Shown piece by piece: positions 10,170-21,580 of a stretch of DNA of 64,000 nt. This stretch comes from Crocinitomicaceae bacterium (GTDB taxonomy: Bacteria > Bacteroidota > Bacteroidia > Flavobacteriales_D > Crocinitomicaceae), in assembly GCA_014762645.1 (NCBI GenBank), contig JABURP010000020.1, forward strand, positions 27,041 through 91,040. Direction: 5' to 3'. The notes under the pieces are model-generated. The model was not told where the DNA came from. It did not search any database and saw only the letters and a list, made by a program, of their open reading frames with translations. Position 1 is the stretch's first letter, and each line of letters starts with the position of its first letter. A program made the translations under genes and the position numbers.

Positions 10170-10706
10170 ATGAAGAAGATCTTAATCGCAATAATTGCAG
10201 TGTTTACAGTGGGAGGATTTAGTGCAATAGCGCAGAACAATGTAACATTTGCTCACGTTTCAAGCGCAGCCGTGCTCGATAGTATTCAGTCTTATAAAGA
10301 CCTGGTGAAGGAAGAACAACAGATTAATAGAGAGGCGCAGAAACAATACAATGTGCTACAGAAAAAATACATGAATCTTCAGCCAGATGGTCCAGCTATG
10401 GATACGCTGTCAGATTTTGAACTTTCTATTATTAGTGGTGACATCCAAAAAGTTCAAATGGATATGCAAAACCTGGAGGTGTACACACAAAATCAATTGC
10501 AGGTTCTACAGGAGCGTTTAGTGAAATTAATGGATATGTACAGAGAAGCTGTTGAAATCGTGGCTAAGAAGCATGGAATTACGTACGTTTTTGATGCAGA
10601 TACTCAAGTACTTTATGCAGGACCAAAAGGAAAAGATCTTACGGATGAAGTAAGGGTTGAGTTATTGCGGATGGATAGTGAAAATCCAGTGCACCGACTA
10701 AAATAG
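10170..10706 (+). CDS. OmpH/Skp family periplasmic chaperone, copy 2
   Basis: A 178-residue second OmpH/Skp protein in tandem with the first. Signal peptide (to about residue 21, AIAQ), a coiled coil over residues 40-130, and the conserved C-terminal ITYVFDADTQVLYAGP, matching the FVFDKANQSNLLYADP block of copy 1. The duplication after bamA is common in Flavobacteriia. It is followed by a terminator at 10731-10758, which ends the uppS-bamA-ompH-ompH transcription unit. Confidence 0.9.
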   Translation: MKKILIAIIAVFTVGGFSAIAQNNVTFAHVSSAAVLDSIQSYKDLVKEEQQINREAQKQYNVLQKKYMNLQPDGPAMDTLSDFELSIISGDIQKVQMDMQNLEVYTQNQLQVLQERLVKLMDMYREAVEIVAKKHGITYVFDADTQVLYAGPKGKDLTDEVRVELLRMDSENPVHRLK

Positions 10707-10730
10707 CATTGACGAATAATAATTTTCATA

Positions 10731-10758
10731 GCCGTTCAACTTTTTGAACGGCTTTTTT
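10731..10758 (+). terminator. Intrinsic terminator after ompH copy 2
   Basis: GCCGTTCAA pairs with TTGAACGGC across a short T-rich loop, followed by TTTTTT. It separates the bamA/ompH unit from murI. Confidence 0.85.
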
Positions 10759-10772
10759 ATTGCCTAAAAGTG

Positions 10773-10780
10773 TACATTTG
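10773..10780 (+). promoter_or_regulatory. Putative -7 promoter box for murI
   Basis: TACATTTG, a perfect TAnnTTTG match, ends only 5 bases before the murI ATG. With the TSS spacing suggested by rnpB (about 6 bases after the G), transcription would start at or next to the start codon, giving a leaderless or nearly leaderless mRNA. Confidence 0.5.
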
Positions 10781-10785
10781 AGGCC

Positions 10786-11586
10786 ATGCAAAATAAACCT
10801 ATAGGTATTTTTGATTCAGGAATAGGAGGCCTTACAGTGGCAAAGGCTATCAAAGAGGTGCTCCCGCATGAACAGATCATTTATTTTGGTGATACAGCAC
10901 ATTTACCCTATGGTGATAAATCCAAGGATTCGGTAAAAAGTTATTCAAAACGAATAACTGGATATCTCCTGGCTAAAGGATGCAAGGCTATTGTAATAGC
11001 CTGTAATACGGCTTCAGCACATGCCTATAATGATCTGAAAAAATTCTATCCAAAGGTTCCCATAATTAATGTGGTGAAACCAACAGTTATGTATGTTGCG
11101 ACGAAATATGATACCGGGAAAATTGGCGTAGTTGCAACGAAAGGAACGATCAAGTCTCGGATATATCCCAGAAAAATTAAAAAGAAAAACCCTAACCTAC
11201 AGGTGCCACAGGCTGCAGCACCTCTTTTGGTTCCAATGATAGAAGAAGGTTTTTTTAACAACAACATCTCACAGACCATTATCAACTCATATATGTCTGC
11301 GCGAAATTTTAAAAACCTGAAGGCACTGATTCTGGGGTGTACGCATTATCCATTAATAAAAAGTGAAGTTGAAAATTTCTTTAAGGGAGAAGTTGAAGTG
11401 ATTGATTCAGCCTCTGTGGTAGCAGACTACACCTTGCGCTTATTGAAAAAAGAAAACTTACTTTCAGATAAACGGCACGGAAGTGATCAGTTTTTGGTAT
11501 CAGATTTTACAAAATCGTTTGAAGAAACGTCTAAACTCTTTTTTGGTAAAGCCATCCACTTAAAAGAAGATCGAATCTGGGATTAA
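10786..11586 (+). CDS. murI: Glutamate racemase
   Basis: A 266-residue cytoplasmic enzyme making D-glutamate for peptidoglycan. Both catalytic cysteines are present in their motifs: ACNTASAHAY (about residues 73-82) and LGCTHYPLI (about residues 184-192). The N-terminal IGIFDSGIGGLTV and YFGDTAHLPYGDKS motifs are canonical. Length is normal. It is preceded by its own terminator and promoter box, so it is probably transcribed separately from the bamA unit although it keeps the conserved neighbourhood. Confidence 0.97.
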   Translation: MQNKPIGIFDSGIGGLTVAKAIKEVLPHEQIIYFGDTAHLPYGDKSKDSVKSYSKRITGYLLAKGCKAIVIACNTASAHAYNDLKKFYPKVPIINVVKPTVMYVATKYDTGKIGVVATKGTIKSRIYPRKIKKKNPNLQVPQAAAPLLVPMIEEGFFNNNISQTIINSYMSARNFKNLKALILGCTHYPLIKSEVENFFKGEVEVIDSASVVADYTLRLLKKENLLSDKRHGSDQFLVSDFTKSFEETSKLFFGKAIHLKEDRIWD

Positions 11587-11691
11587 ATTAAAGTGCAGAT
11601 CGCTTAAAATCTAACAGGAAAAGGCATAGATATTTATTCTTAATTTAGTCAGTCCGATTTCCTTTTGATTGCTTCAATATAACATGTCGTT

Positions 11692-14600
11692 ATGAAACAT
11701 TTACTTACTTGCATTATCCTGCTAACTTCTTCTATTATTTTGGCTCAGAAGGGAACAGTATACAAATCTATTGAGCAAGGTTTAGAAAACCCAGAACAAG
11801 TTTATATCCTGGATCTTAGAGACAGGGGCCTGACTGAGTATCCTGAAGAGATCAATACCTTCACCAACTTATCATGGCTATACCTGTCAGGGAATGATTT
11901 AACAAGACTACCGGAATCAATAGGGCAACTTAAAAACCTGGAGATGCTCGCCATTAGCGAGAACCGGATTAAAAAATTGCCCGAAGCGCTCTCGGAACTA
12001 ACTTATTTGCGTGGTTTGTATGCACTTGAAAATGAAATTGAAGGATTCCCTGAAAATATTGGTGACCTAAAGTATTTGGAAACTATTTCTATTTCAAACA
12101 ACAAAATTTCAATACTTCCAAAATCATTTACTGATCTGTCTAGTCTTACATCATTGTACATTGCGGATAACGAATTGTCAGAAATCCCTGAATCCATCAA
12201 TAAATTGAGCAAGCTTAAAGTTCTTGCTATGTCTAACAACTTGTTGCGAGAAATTCCAGAAACTGTCGGCGATTTAACGCAATTGGAGATACTTGGGTTC
12301 TCAAATAACATGATAAAAGAAGTTCCGGAGTCGATAGGCAACCTTAGTCATATTAAAAAACTGTACATGGGCGGGAATAAACTGAAAAAAATCCCGGATT
12401 CGTTTGCTAAACTAACTACCCCTGAACTTATTTACCTGTCCAGAAACAGACTGACACAATTCCCGGATATAACACACATGGTTAACCTTAAAAGCTTGTT
12501 TATCGCCGAGAATAAGATTCCTGAAATTCCGGATGAAATTGGAAATTTACAGAAGCTGACAGATTTCTTCATGTCGGATAACTTGTTGACCGAATTGCCG
12601 GCTTCTATCGGAACCTTGTCTAATTTACAAATTCTTGATCTCAGTCAAAATGAGTTTAGAAAACTTCCTGAGTCAATGGGGAATTTGACCAACCTCACTG
12701 GTTTGGGGCTTTCTTATTGCGAACTTAAAAGCACACCCAATTTTATCTATAGTTTGTCCAATTTATCCAAACTTTGGTTAGCTGGCAATAGGATTACTAC
12801 TGTTTCTGATTCATTGTCACATCTAGAAGTTCTGAGCGAGTTATACCTTCAGTATAATCCATTAAGAGAAGTACCGGAAAGTGTTTGCAATAAAGCCTCC
12901 CTAACAAAACTTTACCTGGCAGGTTGTCAACTAAAGACTCTTCCTTCATCTTTTACCAGACTAAATAACCTACAGGAACTGAGTCTATCCGGAAATATGT
13001 TTCACAAGGTACCGGACCAGGTATTAGAACTGCAAACACTTGTTGCACTTGATCTTTCCTACAACGAACTTTCTTCCCTGCCTGAATCAATGAACAAACT
13101 CACTGTGCTGGATGAACTTTATCTGGGAAATAATCGCTTAACAACGCTTCCAGAGAGTATTGGCGAAATGAACGGCTTAAGTAAATTATACATATCTGAC
13201 AATGAGTTAAAGTCTTTGCCAGCAACATTTAGTGCGCTTACGTCTTTGGAAGAACTGGATTTGTCATTTAATCAGTTTTCCGAAACTCCGGAGGTTCTTG
13301 CAAGTCTTTCAGGGGTAAAGGAGTTGGACCTGTCAAGCAATAACCTGATCACGGTACCTGAGTCTATCGCACAACTCAAATCTCTGACTGGTTTGTACTT
13401 GGACAATAACCTTTTGACGAAGATTCCTGATCATATTTTTGAGATGAAAGGCCTTGAAGTTATTTCTATTACGAACAATCAGCTTACGGAAATTTCACCG
13501 GAAATCATAAAACTGGAAAACCTCAAAGAACTTTACCTCTCAGAAAATCAGCTATCAACCTTACCGGAAAATTTTGGTAAACTAAGTACCCTTGAAGTAT
13601 TGAATATTAGCAATAATCAAATTTCCAGAGTTCCAATATCAGTTTGTGAACTTCCACATCTTAAACAATTGGTTCTTTCCTTTAACCAACTTACCACGGT
13701 ATCAAAATCCATCACTCAGCTTCAATCGTTGGAAGCCTTATACCTGGACGGAAATGATTTACAAAAGGTTCCGCAATCCATTTTGAGTTTAAAACAACTG
13801 AAAACCCTCGACTTATCCTTTACACAAATTTCAACCGTTCCTGAATCTATTCTAAACCTACAGGACCTTTCTGCGCTTTATCTTTCGAATAATTCGATTA
13901 CTGCGTTACCAGACTGTATTTATGACCTTAAAAATCTGACAAACCTCTATTTAGATGGCAACGGATTGGAAGAAGTGAAACCTGCCCTGGGACAGCTTAT
14001 TGAACTCGTAGTTCTGGATCTTTCAAATAATGCATTACAGGAAATACCAGAAACTATTGAACAATTGGTAGACCTGGAATGGCTGGGATTGGCAGGCAAT
14101 CAACTTGAACAACTACCACAATCTATTGGAGCCTTAAGATTTGTTGAAGAGTTATACCTCTCATACAACAAACTCACATCACTACCAGATTCACTTACTG
14201 AAATCATCAGCTTAGAAAAACTATACCTGGAAGGAAATCAGTTGGAAGCACTTCCTGCCTCAATTCACAAATTAAAATCACTCAATGAATTATACATGAC
14301 GCAAAACCTTATTAAATCTTTGCCGGAGTCCATTGGGAAACTTGAACGCCTGCGTGTTCTGGAAGCATCAGGCAATCAACTTACAAAATTACCTCCGTCT
14401 ATTGGTCAACTTGATAAATTAACTACTCTGAATCTGGCAGAAAACCAATTAATCGGTTTACCGGAGAGCGTGAAAGGGATGTCAAGCATTGACGAATTGT
14501 TCCTTTCCGGTAATCAAATTACAGCTCTACCGGATGGCATAGGGCAAATGACAAGTCTCACCCGTATCGATCTGTCATATAATCAAATTAAATCTCTACC

Positions 14601-14718
14601 AAAGAATATGAAGAACCTAAATAACCTAAAAGGATTAGGTTTGGTGGATAACCAGGTTAGTGAAAAGGAAATTAAAAAATTACAAAAACTGCTTCCATCT
14701 TGTATTATAAGCTTTTAG
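11692..14718 (+). CDS. Giant exported leucine-rich repeat protein (about 42 LRRs)
   Basis: A 1008-residue protein: signal peptide (residues 1-18, ending ILAQ), a 25-residue N-terminal segment (TVYKSIEQGLENPEQVYILDL), then about 42 almost uninterrupted 23-residue LRRs with consensus LxxLxLsxNxLxxLPesIgxL, and a short C-terminal cap (KEIKKLQKLLPSCIISF). Repeats fill essentially the whole chain. The proline-containing repeat is the bacterial PS/SDS22-like type. There is no T9SS sorting domain, lipobox or membrane anchor, so it may be periplasmic or secreted. It shares N- and C-terminal caps with the 191-residue LRR protein at 2602-3177. The ligand is unknown. A near-consensus promoter box TAATTTAG lies at 11641-11648. 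Confidence 0.85.
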   Translation: MKHLLTCIILLTSSIILAQKGTVYKSIEQGLENPEQVYILDLRDRGLTEYPEEINTFTNLSWLYLSGNDLTRLPESIGQLKNLEMLAISENRIKKLPEALSELTYLRGLYALENEIEGFPENIGDLKYLETISISNNKISILPKSFTDLSSLTSLYIADNELSEIPESINKLSKLKVLAMSNNLLREIPETVGDLTQLEILGFSNNMIKEVPESIGNLSHIKKLYMGGNKLKKIPDSFAKLTTPELIYLSRNRLTQFPDITHMVNLKSLFIAENKIPEIPDEIGNLQKLTDFFMSDNLLTELPASIGTLSNLQILDLSQNEFRKLPESMGNLTNLTGLGLSYCELKSTPNFIYSLSNLSKLWLAGNRITTVSDSLSHLEVLSELYLQYNPLREVPESVCNKASLTKLYLAGCQLKTLPSSFTRLNNLQELSLSGNMFHKVPDQVLELQTLVALDLSYNELSSLPESMNKLTVLDELYLGNNRLTTLPESIGEMNGLSKLYISDNELKSLPATFSALTSLEELDLSFNQFSETPEVLASLSGVKELDLSSNNLITVPESIAQLKSLTGLYLDNNLLTKIPDHIFEMKGLEVISITNNQLTEISPEIIKLENLKELYLSENQLSTLPENFGKLSTLEVLNISNNQISRVPISVCELPHLKQLVLSFNQLTTVSKSITQLQSLEALYLDGNDLQKVPQSILSLKQLKTLDLSFTQISTVPESILNLQDLSALYLSNNSITALPDCIYDLKNLTNLYLDGNGLEEVKPALGQLIELVVLDLSNNALQEIPETIEQLVDLEWLGLAGNQLEQLPQSIGALRFVEELYLSYNKLTSLPDSLTEIISLEKLYLEGNQLEALPASIHKLKSLNELYMTQNLIKSLPESIGKLERLRVLEASGNQLTKLPPSIGQLDKLTTLNLAENQLIGLPESVKGMSSIDELFLSGNQITALPDGIGQMTSLTRIDLSYNQIKSLPKNMKNLNNLKGLGLVDNQVSEKEIKKLQKLLPSCIISF

Positions 14719-14760
14719 TTCGTGGTTGATCAATTGCTTTTTAGTACCTTGTAGTTTACG

Positions 14761-15153
14761 GTGAATACAAGATTCCCATATCATATCTTAAACACTGCAA
14801 TGATCTTTGGAGGTGTAGGCTTTATGCTAAATATTCTTGGCCTGGTTGATTTTCTGAGAGAAGTTAAAGTACTTCACTTTTTTATTCTGATTGGTGGTGC
14901 TATTTTTCTTAAAATGATGTATGGTGTTGTGAATAAAGAAGTAAAAGATCCTATAACTGCTCACCCTCTTGCGCGTAAATTCTTTTATCTCGGAATGGCA
15001 GTTCTGGCTACTGCTTTGGTGATGCGAACGTATCATTTACCATACTATAAAGTGCTCCTGTATCTGGACATTTTTTTACAATTTGTGGCCCTTGGTGTTT
15101 CATTCTCATTTACTTCTGAGCCAAAGGTCAATGAAGATATCTTAGATTCATAG
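14761..15153 (+). CDS. Four-helix membrane protein of unknown function
   Basis: A 130-residue inner-membrane protein with four predicted hydrophobic helices (about residues 12-32, 37-56, 72-91 and 94-116) and a polar C-terminal tail (SEPKVNEDILDS). The start used is GTG, 42 bases after the LRR gene; an internal ATG (MIFGG, residue 14) would cut into the first helix. It is followed 7 bases later by another small unknown gene, so the two form a unit that may be cotranscribed with the LRR gene. No family recognised. Confidence 0.65.
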   Translation: MNTRFPYHILNTAMIFGGVGFMLNILGLVDFLREVKVLHFFILIGGAIFLKMMYGVVNKEVKDPITAHPLARKFFYLGMAVLATALVMRTYHLPYYKVLLYLDIFLQFVALGVSFSFTSEPKVNEDILDS

Positions 15154-15159
15154 CAAGTA

Positions 15160-15516
15160 ATGGAATTTATTGTACCCGAAGATACAAACAGCCAACACAA
15201 CCTGATTTCAGTTAATCACTTAGGTAAGGTTCGTTTTGCGCAAAATATTGCTGATTGTCTAAATGCTGAAAGAGAGAGTGTGGATGCCGTAATTTGGGAT
15301 AATACTGATATTCAGCAATTAGAAGAACTATCACCAGTCGAAGGTCCTTATGGGTGGATGTTGTGTTCGATCAATATTCCAATTTATTTTCACCTGACAT
15401 CTCTGGATCAAATAGCGTCTTTAAGCAATTGCAACATTAAAGGATTTTACGCTAAAGATCCTGAATTACTCATACAGGCAAGAAATAAATGGAAAGCCTT
15501 TTTTGTCGATAAATAA
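15160..15516 (+). CDS. Hypothetical protein
   Basis: A 118-residue soluble protein without signal peptide or membrane helix. It has a mixed strand/helix pattern with an acidic middle (VIWDNTDIQQLEELSPVEGPYG) and ends in a basic helix (RNKWKAFFVDK). I do not recognise the family. It begins 7 bases after the membrane protein gene and ends about 20 bases before the TPP riboswitch, so it is not part of the thiamine operon. Confidence 0.55.
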   Translation: MEFIVPEDTNSQHNLISVNHLGKVRFAQNIADCLNAERESVDAVIWDNTDIQQLEELSPVEGPYGWMLCSINIPIYFHLTSLDQIASLSNCNIKGFYAKDPELLIQARNKWKAFFVDK

Positions 15517-15535
15517 TCCTTAACTTTACGTACAG

Positions 15536-15640
15536 CTTTGGGGGTGTTTTAATGTTGATCGCGAGAAATTGAAGTCAGTATTAAAGCTGAGAAATACCCT
15601 TAGAACTTGAACCGGATAATGCCGGCGAAAGGAAAAGTAT
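15536..15640 (+). ncRNA. TPP (THI element) riboswitch
   Basis: The conserved core is plain: GGGGGTG at 15539-15545, CTGAGA at 15587-15592 followed by AATACCCTTAGAACTTGAAC, then GGATAATGCCGGCGAAAGGA. This is the thiamine pyrophosphate aptamer, 58 bases before thiS, so it should switch off the thi operon when TPP is plentiful. A promoter-like TAACTTTA sits just upstream at 15521-15528. No clear terminator with a T-run follows before thiS, so control of translation initiation is more likely (inference). Confidence 0.95.
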
Positions 15641-15697
15641 CAGTTTATAGCAGAGCATATCTGTACTAGCAATAACCTTCAAAGCTATTTTGAATTT

Positions 15698-17822
<2,125 letters not shown>

Positions 17823-17823
<1 letters not shown>

Positions 17824-18380
17824 TGCTGAAGATACTGTTCACATATCCTGAATTGGTCCCTGATGAGATCACCCTTATCTCCAATTTTTTATCTGGAGAT
17901 TGGGATTATCTGCACATCAAAAAGCCGCGCCAAAGCAAGCTGGAAATAGAGAATTTAATCGAACTCATTCCAACAGAATTGCACAAAAAACTGGTGCTGC
18001 ATGAACACTTTGATCTTGCAGAACATTTTGATCTTGCTGGTGTGGCAGTAAATAAAAAGAACCTTCAGGAAGTAACGGATCGTGAGGATATCATGTCCTA
18101 TTCGGCACACACTATTGAGGAGATAAAGGAACTTAACATTAACCCAAAGTATGTTTTTCTCAGCCCAATTTATGATAGCATTTCCAAAAAAGGATATGGA
18201 TCTGCGTTTTCAGATCTTAAAACCTTGAAGTCGGATCTTCATAAATTAGAACACACGATTGTAGCTTTAGGTGGAGTGACGTTGGATAAACGTAATGAGC
18301 TTAGAGAAATTGGTTTTAAGGGATATGCTATGCTTGGAGGAATTTGGGAAGAACACTTGCAACTGAGAGATTGGAGATGA
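17823..18380 (+). CDS. Thiamine phosphate synthase-like (TenI/ThiE-like) protein
   Basis: A 185-residue TIM-barrel protein of the ThiE/TenI superfamily: YLHIKKP near the N-terminus, VFLSPIYDSISKKGY and VALGGV towards the C-terminus. It differs from canonical ThiE (gene at 19090) and is more likely a second, divergent copy, which thi operons of this phylum often carry. A 5-residue direct duplication (EHFDLA EHFDLA, around residues 61-72) is visible. The GTG start overlaps the thiC stop. Its last codons overlap the thiD start (ATGA). It may be a thiazole tautomerase or second thiamine phosphate synthase; which is not decided by sequence. Confidence 0.8.
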
Positions 18381-19093
18381 GGCCAAATGTATTGACCATA
18401 GCAGGATTTGATCCATCAGGAGGTGCCGGAATTTTGGCAGATATCAAAACGTTTGAACAATTGAACTGTCTTGGTATGGCTGTTCAAACGGCAAATACGG
18501 TTCAAACTGAAAACCGCTTTCAAAGTGTAAACTGGGTTGACAAGAATCTGATCAAAAAACAGCTCAATTTTTTGTTGGAGCAATATCAATTCGAATTTGT
18601 TAAAGTGGGAATAATTCAGGATTTAGAACTTTTAGAAGACATTATGGCTCATCCTGCTTTATCGGACGCTAAATTTATTTGGGATCCCGTTTTGTCTTCC
18701 TCTGCCGGATTTGACTTTCAGTTGAATCTAAACAATCTAAGTACTGTGCTGAGTAGAGTATTTATGATTACGCCAAATGTAGACGAGATGAAGGTGCTGG
18801 AGACAATCCTCCCAAAGGGTGAAATAAGTTCACATACCAATTTGCTGCTTAAAGGAGGTCATGCTGATCGTTTAGGTGTGGATATTTTAGTTGATCTGCA
18901 GGGTGATGTTCATGAGTTTCATCCAAATGAAGTGGAGGTTGGGTCTATACATGGAAGTGGGTGCATACTGTCATCCGCAATTGTGGCGTGTCTGGCATGT
19001 GGGAATGATCTGAAAACTGCTATTGAAAAGGCAAAAAGGTACACGGAAGATAGATTAAAAAACAACCAGGGTTTACTGGCGTATCATTCATGA
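18377..19093 (+). CDS. thiD: Hydroxymethylpyrimidine/phosphomethylpyrimidine kinase
   Basis: A ribokinase-fold kinase of 238 residues that phosphorylates HMP and HMP-P. N-terminal TIAGFDPSGGAGILADIKTFEQL and C-terminal GSIHGSGCILSSAIVACLA (anion hole and catalytic region) are diagnostic. I chose the ATG at 18377, which overlaps the previous stop as ATGA and places the motif near the N-terminus. A start 11 codons earlier would run through the end of the preceding gene. It is slightly shorter than typical ThiD (about 260). Confidence 0.92.
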   Translation: MRPNVLTIAGFDPSGGAGILADIKTFEQLNCLGMAVQTANTVQTENRFQSVNWVDKNLIKKQLNFLLEQYQFEFVKVGIIQDLELLEDIMAHPALSDAKFIWDPVLSSSAGFDFQLNLNNLSTVLSRVFMITPNVDEMKVLETILPKGEISSHTNLLLKGGHADRLGVDILVDLQGDVHEFHPNEVEVGSIHGSGCILSSAIVACLACGNDLKTAIEKAKRYTEDRLKNNQGLLAYHS

Positions 19094-19719
19094 AAATTAG
19101 TAGTCTGCAATATATCACCAATGGGCAAACCGCTGACGAGATCTACAAAGAAGTAGAAGAAGTAATAAATGCCGGTGTTGACTGGGTACAATTACGCATC
19201 AAAAACCCTGATATGGATTTCCTGACCATTGCTAGAAGGGTGAAAGAATTGTGTAATGATAAAGCCGTACTTATTGTCAACGATAAAGTAGATATTGCTC
19301 ACCGTATTGACGCAGATGGTGTTCATCTCGGTCAGGGAGATATGAATATTTCAGATGCTCGAAAAATGCTGGGAAGTAAACGAATTATTGGTGGAACAGC
19401 CAATACCATTGAACAGTGTGAGCAGGTAATCAGAGACGGAGCGGATTATATCGGCCTAGGACCGTTTCGATTTACGAAAACAAAAAAAGAGCTAAGCCCG
19501 GAGTTAGGACTTGAAGGTTACGAACTAATGGTGAAGGACGCAATGAAAATCCCCGTTATTGCAATTGGAGGTTTGACTACAGATGATGTACGGGATTTAA
19601 AAGCACACTCAAAAGTTCATGGTGTCGCAATTTCAGGATTCATTTTTCGGGCAGAAAATAAAAGAAGTGTGGTTGAGGATTTAAAAGAGATTTTATATGG
19701 AAAAGTTGAAAATAGCTGA
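19090..19719 (+). CDS. thiE: Thiamine phosphate synthase
   Basis: A 209-residue TIM barrel joining HMP-PP and thiazole phosphate to thiamine phosphate. Canonical motifs: [57 protein letters not shown] and [14 protein letters not shown] overlap with thiD upstream, and a 23-base overlap with thiG downstream. It is the more canonical of the two ThiE-like genes of the operon. Confidence 0.95.
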   Translation: MKISSLQYITNGQTADEIYKEVEEVINAGVDWVQLRIKNPDMDFLTIARRVKELCNDKAVLIVNDKVDIAHRIDADGVHLGQGDMNISDARKMLGSKRIIGGTANTIEQCEQVIRDGADYIGLGPFRFTKTKKELSPELGLEGYELMVKDAMKIPVIAIGGLTTDDVRDLKAHSKVHGVAISGFIFRAENKRSVVEDLKEILYGKVENS

Positions 19720-20470
19720 TAAAACATTTACGTCCAGGTTGTTCACAGGGACAGGTAAGTTTCGTTCCTCAGAAGAGATGGAAAAAGCATTGGTGGCATC
19801 CGGTTCAGAACTGGTAACTATGGCATTAAAGCGGGTAGATGTCAAGGATAAGGAAGATGATATTTTAACTCACCTGAGGCATGAGCAATTCAATTGGCTC
19901 CCTAATACTTCAGGTGTCAGAAATGCCAAAGAAGCTGTTTTTGCAGCTGAGCTGGCCAGGGAAGCTCTGGAAACAAACTGGATAAAATTGGAAATCCATC
20001 CGGACCCAAAATACTTGATGCCTGATCCTGTTGAAACGCTTAAAGCGGCTGAAGAACTGGTGAAATTAGGATTTGTAGTCCTGCCGTATATACATGCAGA
20101 TCCCGTCCTGTGCAGACGCCTGGAAGAGGTAGGCACACAAGCGGTTATGCCTTTAGGCTCACCAATTGGAAGTAATAAAGGACTAAAAACAGATGATTTT
20201 TTGAAAATCATTATAGAACAATCTAATGTTCCGGTAGTGGTAGATGCAGGAATTGGAGCTCCATCTCACGCAGCTTATGCCATGGAACTTGGGGCTGATG
20301 CGGTTTTAGTGAATACGGCCATTGCCGTTTCAGACAATCCTGAACAAATGGCTGTTGCGTTTAAAATGGCGGTAGAAGCAGGACGTATGGCGTACGAATC
20401 TAAATTAGGAGCTACATCAAATACAGCCAAGGCAAGTAGCCCGTTAACTGAATTTTTAGCAAAGGAATGA
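19697..20470 (+). CDS. thiG: Thiazole synthase ThiG
   Basis: A 257-residue TIM barrel that builds the thiazole phosphate from DXP, dehydroglycine and ThiS thiocarboxylate. N-terminal [12 protein letters not shown], the Lys in TMALKRVD that forms the DXP Schiff base, and [31 protein letters not shown] are conserved. Overlaps thiE by 23 bases and thiH by 4 (ATGA), so the three are coupled. Confidence 0.97.
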   Translation: MEKLKIADKTFTSRLFTGTGKFRSSEEMEKALVASGSELVTMALKRVDVKDKEDDILTHLRHEQFNWLPNTSGVRNAKEAVFAAELAREALETNWIKLEIHPDPKYLMPDPVETLKAAEELVKLGFVVLPYIHADPVLCRRLEEVGTQAVMPLGSPIGSNKGLKTDDFLKIIIEQSNVPVVVDAGIGAPSHAAYAMELGADAVLVNTAIAVSDNPEQMAVAFKMAVEAGRMAYESKLGATSNTAKASSPLTEFLAKE

Positions 20471-21576
20471 GTTTCGTCGAGCAAATAAACAGATATAACT
20501 GGCAAGATGTCCAGGAAAGCATAGCTGCTAAATCTGCAAAGGATGTTGAAATCGCACTCCATGCTACGCATCCTACATTAGAAGATTTTAAAGCACTTAT
20601 TTCATCAGCTGCCGAAAACTACCTGGAAGAGATGGCACAAAAAAGTCATCAGCTAACCTTACAGAGATTTGGTAAGACTATTCAGTTGTATGCGCCCCTT
20701 TACCTGTCTAATGAATGCCAAAATATATGCACGTATTGCGGGTTTAGTCTGGATGTAAAAATTGATCGAAAGACACTTACAGATAAGGAAATTCTGGATG
20801 AAGTTGCCGTGTTAAAAAGTTATGGATACGATCATGTACTATTGGTTACTGGTGAAGCAAACAAAACTGTTGGTTTGGAGTATTTCAAAAATGCCATTGA
20901 ATTAATTAAGCCCTTCTTTTCACACATTGCCATGGAGGTCCAACCCCTGAATCAGGATGAATATGAAACACTGATAAAACTTGGTGTGAATACGGTTCTG
21001 GTTTATCAGGAAACCTACAATAAAGAAAACTATAAGATACATCATCCAAAAGGGAAAAAGTCCAATTTTGATTATCGACTGGACACGCATGACCGTTTAG
21101 GGCGTGCAGGAATTCATAAAATGGGAATAGGCGTATTGATAGGATTGGAAGACTGGCGTACAGATTCATTTTTTGCAGCAGCGCACCTGGACTATTTGGA
21201 AAAAAAATACTGGAAGTCTAACTTTTCTATTTCATTCCCGCGCCTTAGACCATGTGCAGGAGGTGTTGAGTTAAAGTCCGTCATGACAGATAAACAGTTG
21301 GTGCAATTAATCTGTGCATATAGAATTTTTAATCAGGAAGTGGAGTTGTCCATGTCAACACGTGAGTCAGAAACCTTTCGAAATAATATAATAAAACTGG
21401 GGATTACATCTATCAGTGCAGACTCAAAGACAGATCCAGGAGGATATTCCAACCCCAATGTCAACCTTGAGCAATTTGAAATACACGACAAAAGAAGTAC
21501 TGCCGATTTCATCCAGGCTATAAAGGACCAGGGGTACGAGCCTGTCTTTAAAGGCTGGGATCCCGTTTTACAATAA
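20467..21576 (+). CDS. thiH: 2-iminoacetate (dehydroglycine) synthase ThiH
   Basis: A 369-residue radical-SAM enzyme cleaving tyrosine to give dehydroglycine for the thiazole. The CxxxCxxC cluster motif is [10 protein letters not shown] (about residues 86-95), followed by [15 protein letters not shown]. Presence of ThiH rather than the glycine oxidase ThiO points to an oxygen-sensitive route. It is the last gene of the thi operon. The next gene is convergent, with its stop 5 bases away. Confidence 0.96.
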   Translation: MSFVEQINRYNWQDVQESIAAKSAKDVEIALHATHPTLEDFKALISSAAENYLEEMAQKSHQLTLQRFGKTIQLYAPLYLSNECQNICTYCGFSLDVKIDRKTLTDKEILDEVAVLKSYGYDHVLLVTGEANKTVGLEYFKNAIELIKPFFSHIAMEVQPLNQDEYETLIKLGVNTVLVYQETYNKENYKIHHPKGKKSNFDYRLDTHDRLGRAGIHKMGIGVLIGLEDWRTDSFFAAAHLDYLEKKYWKSNFSISFPRLRPCAGGVELKSVMTDKQLVQLICAYRIFNQEVELSMSTRESETFRNNIIKLGITSISADSKTDPGGYSNPNVNLEQFEIHDKRSTADFIQAIKDQGYEPVFKGWDPVLQ

Positions 21577-21580
21577 GAGA

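Noticed and set aside
11800..14718. Repetitive DNA that could be taken as a tandem repeat array or CRISPR
   Set aside because: The 69-base periodicity is the coding of 23-residue LRRs; units are too diverged and without spacers.
18344..18376. Upstream start for thiD
   Set aside because: It lies within the end of the ThiE-like gene; the ATGA overlap at 18377 is the better start.
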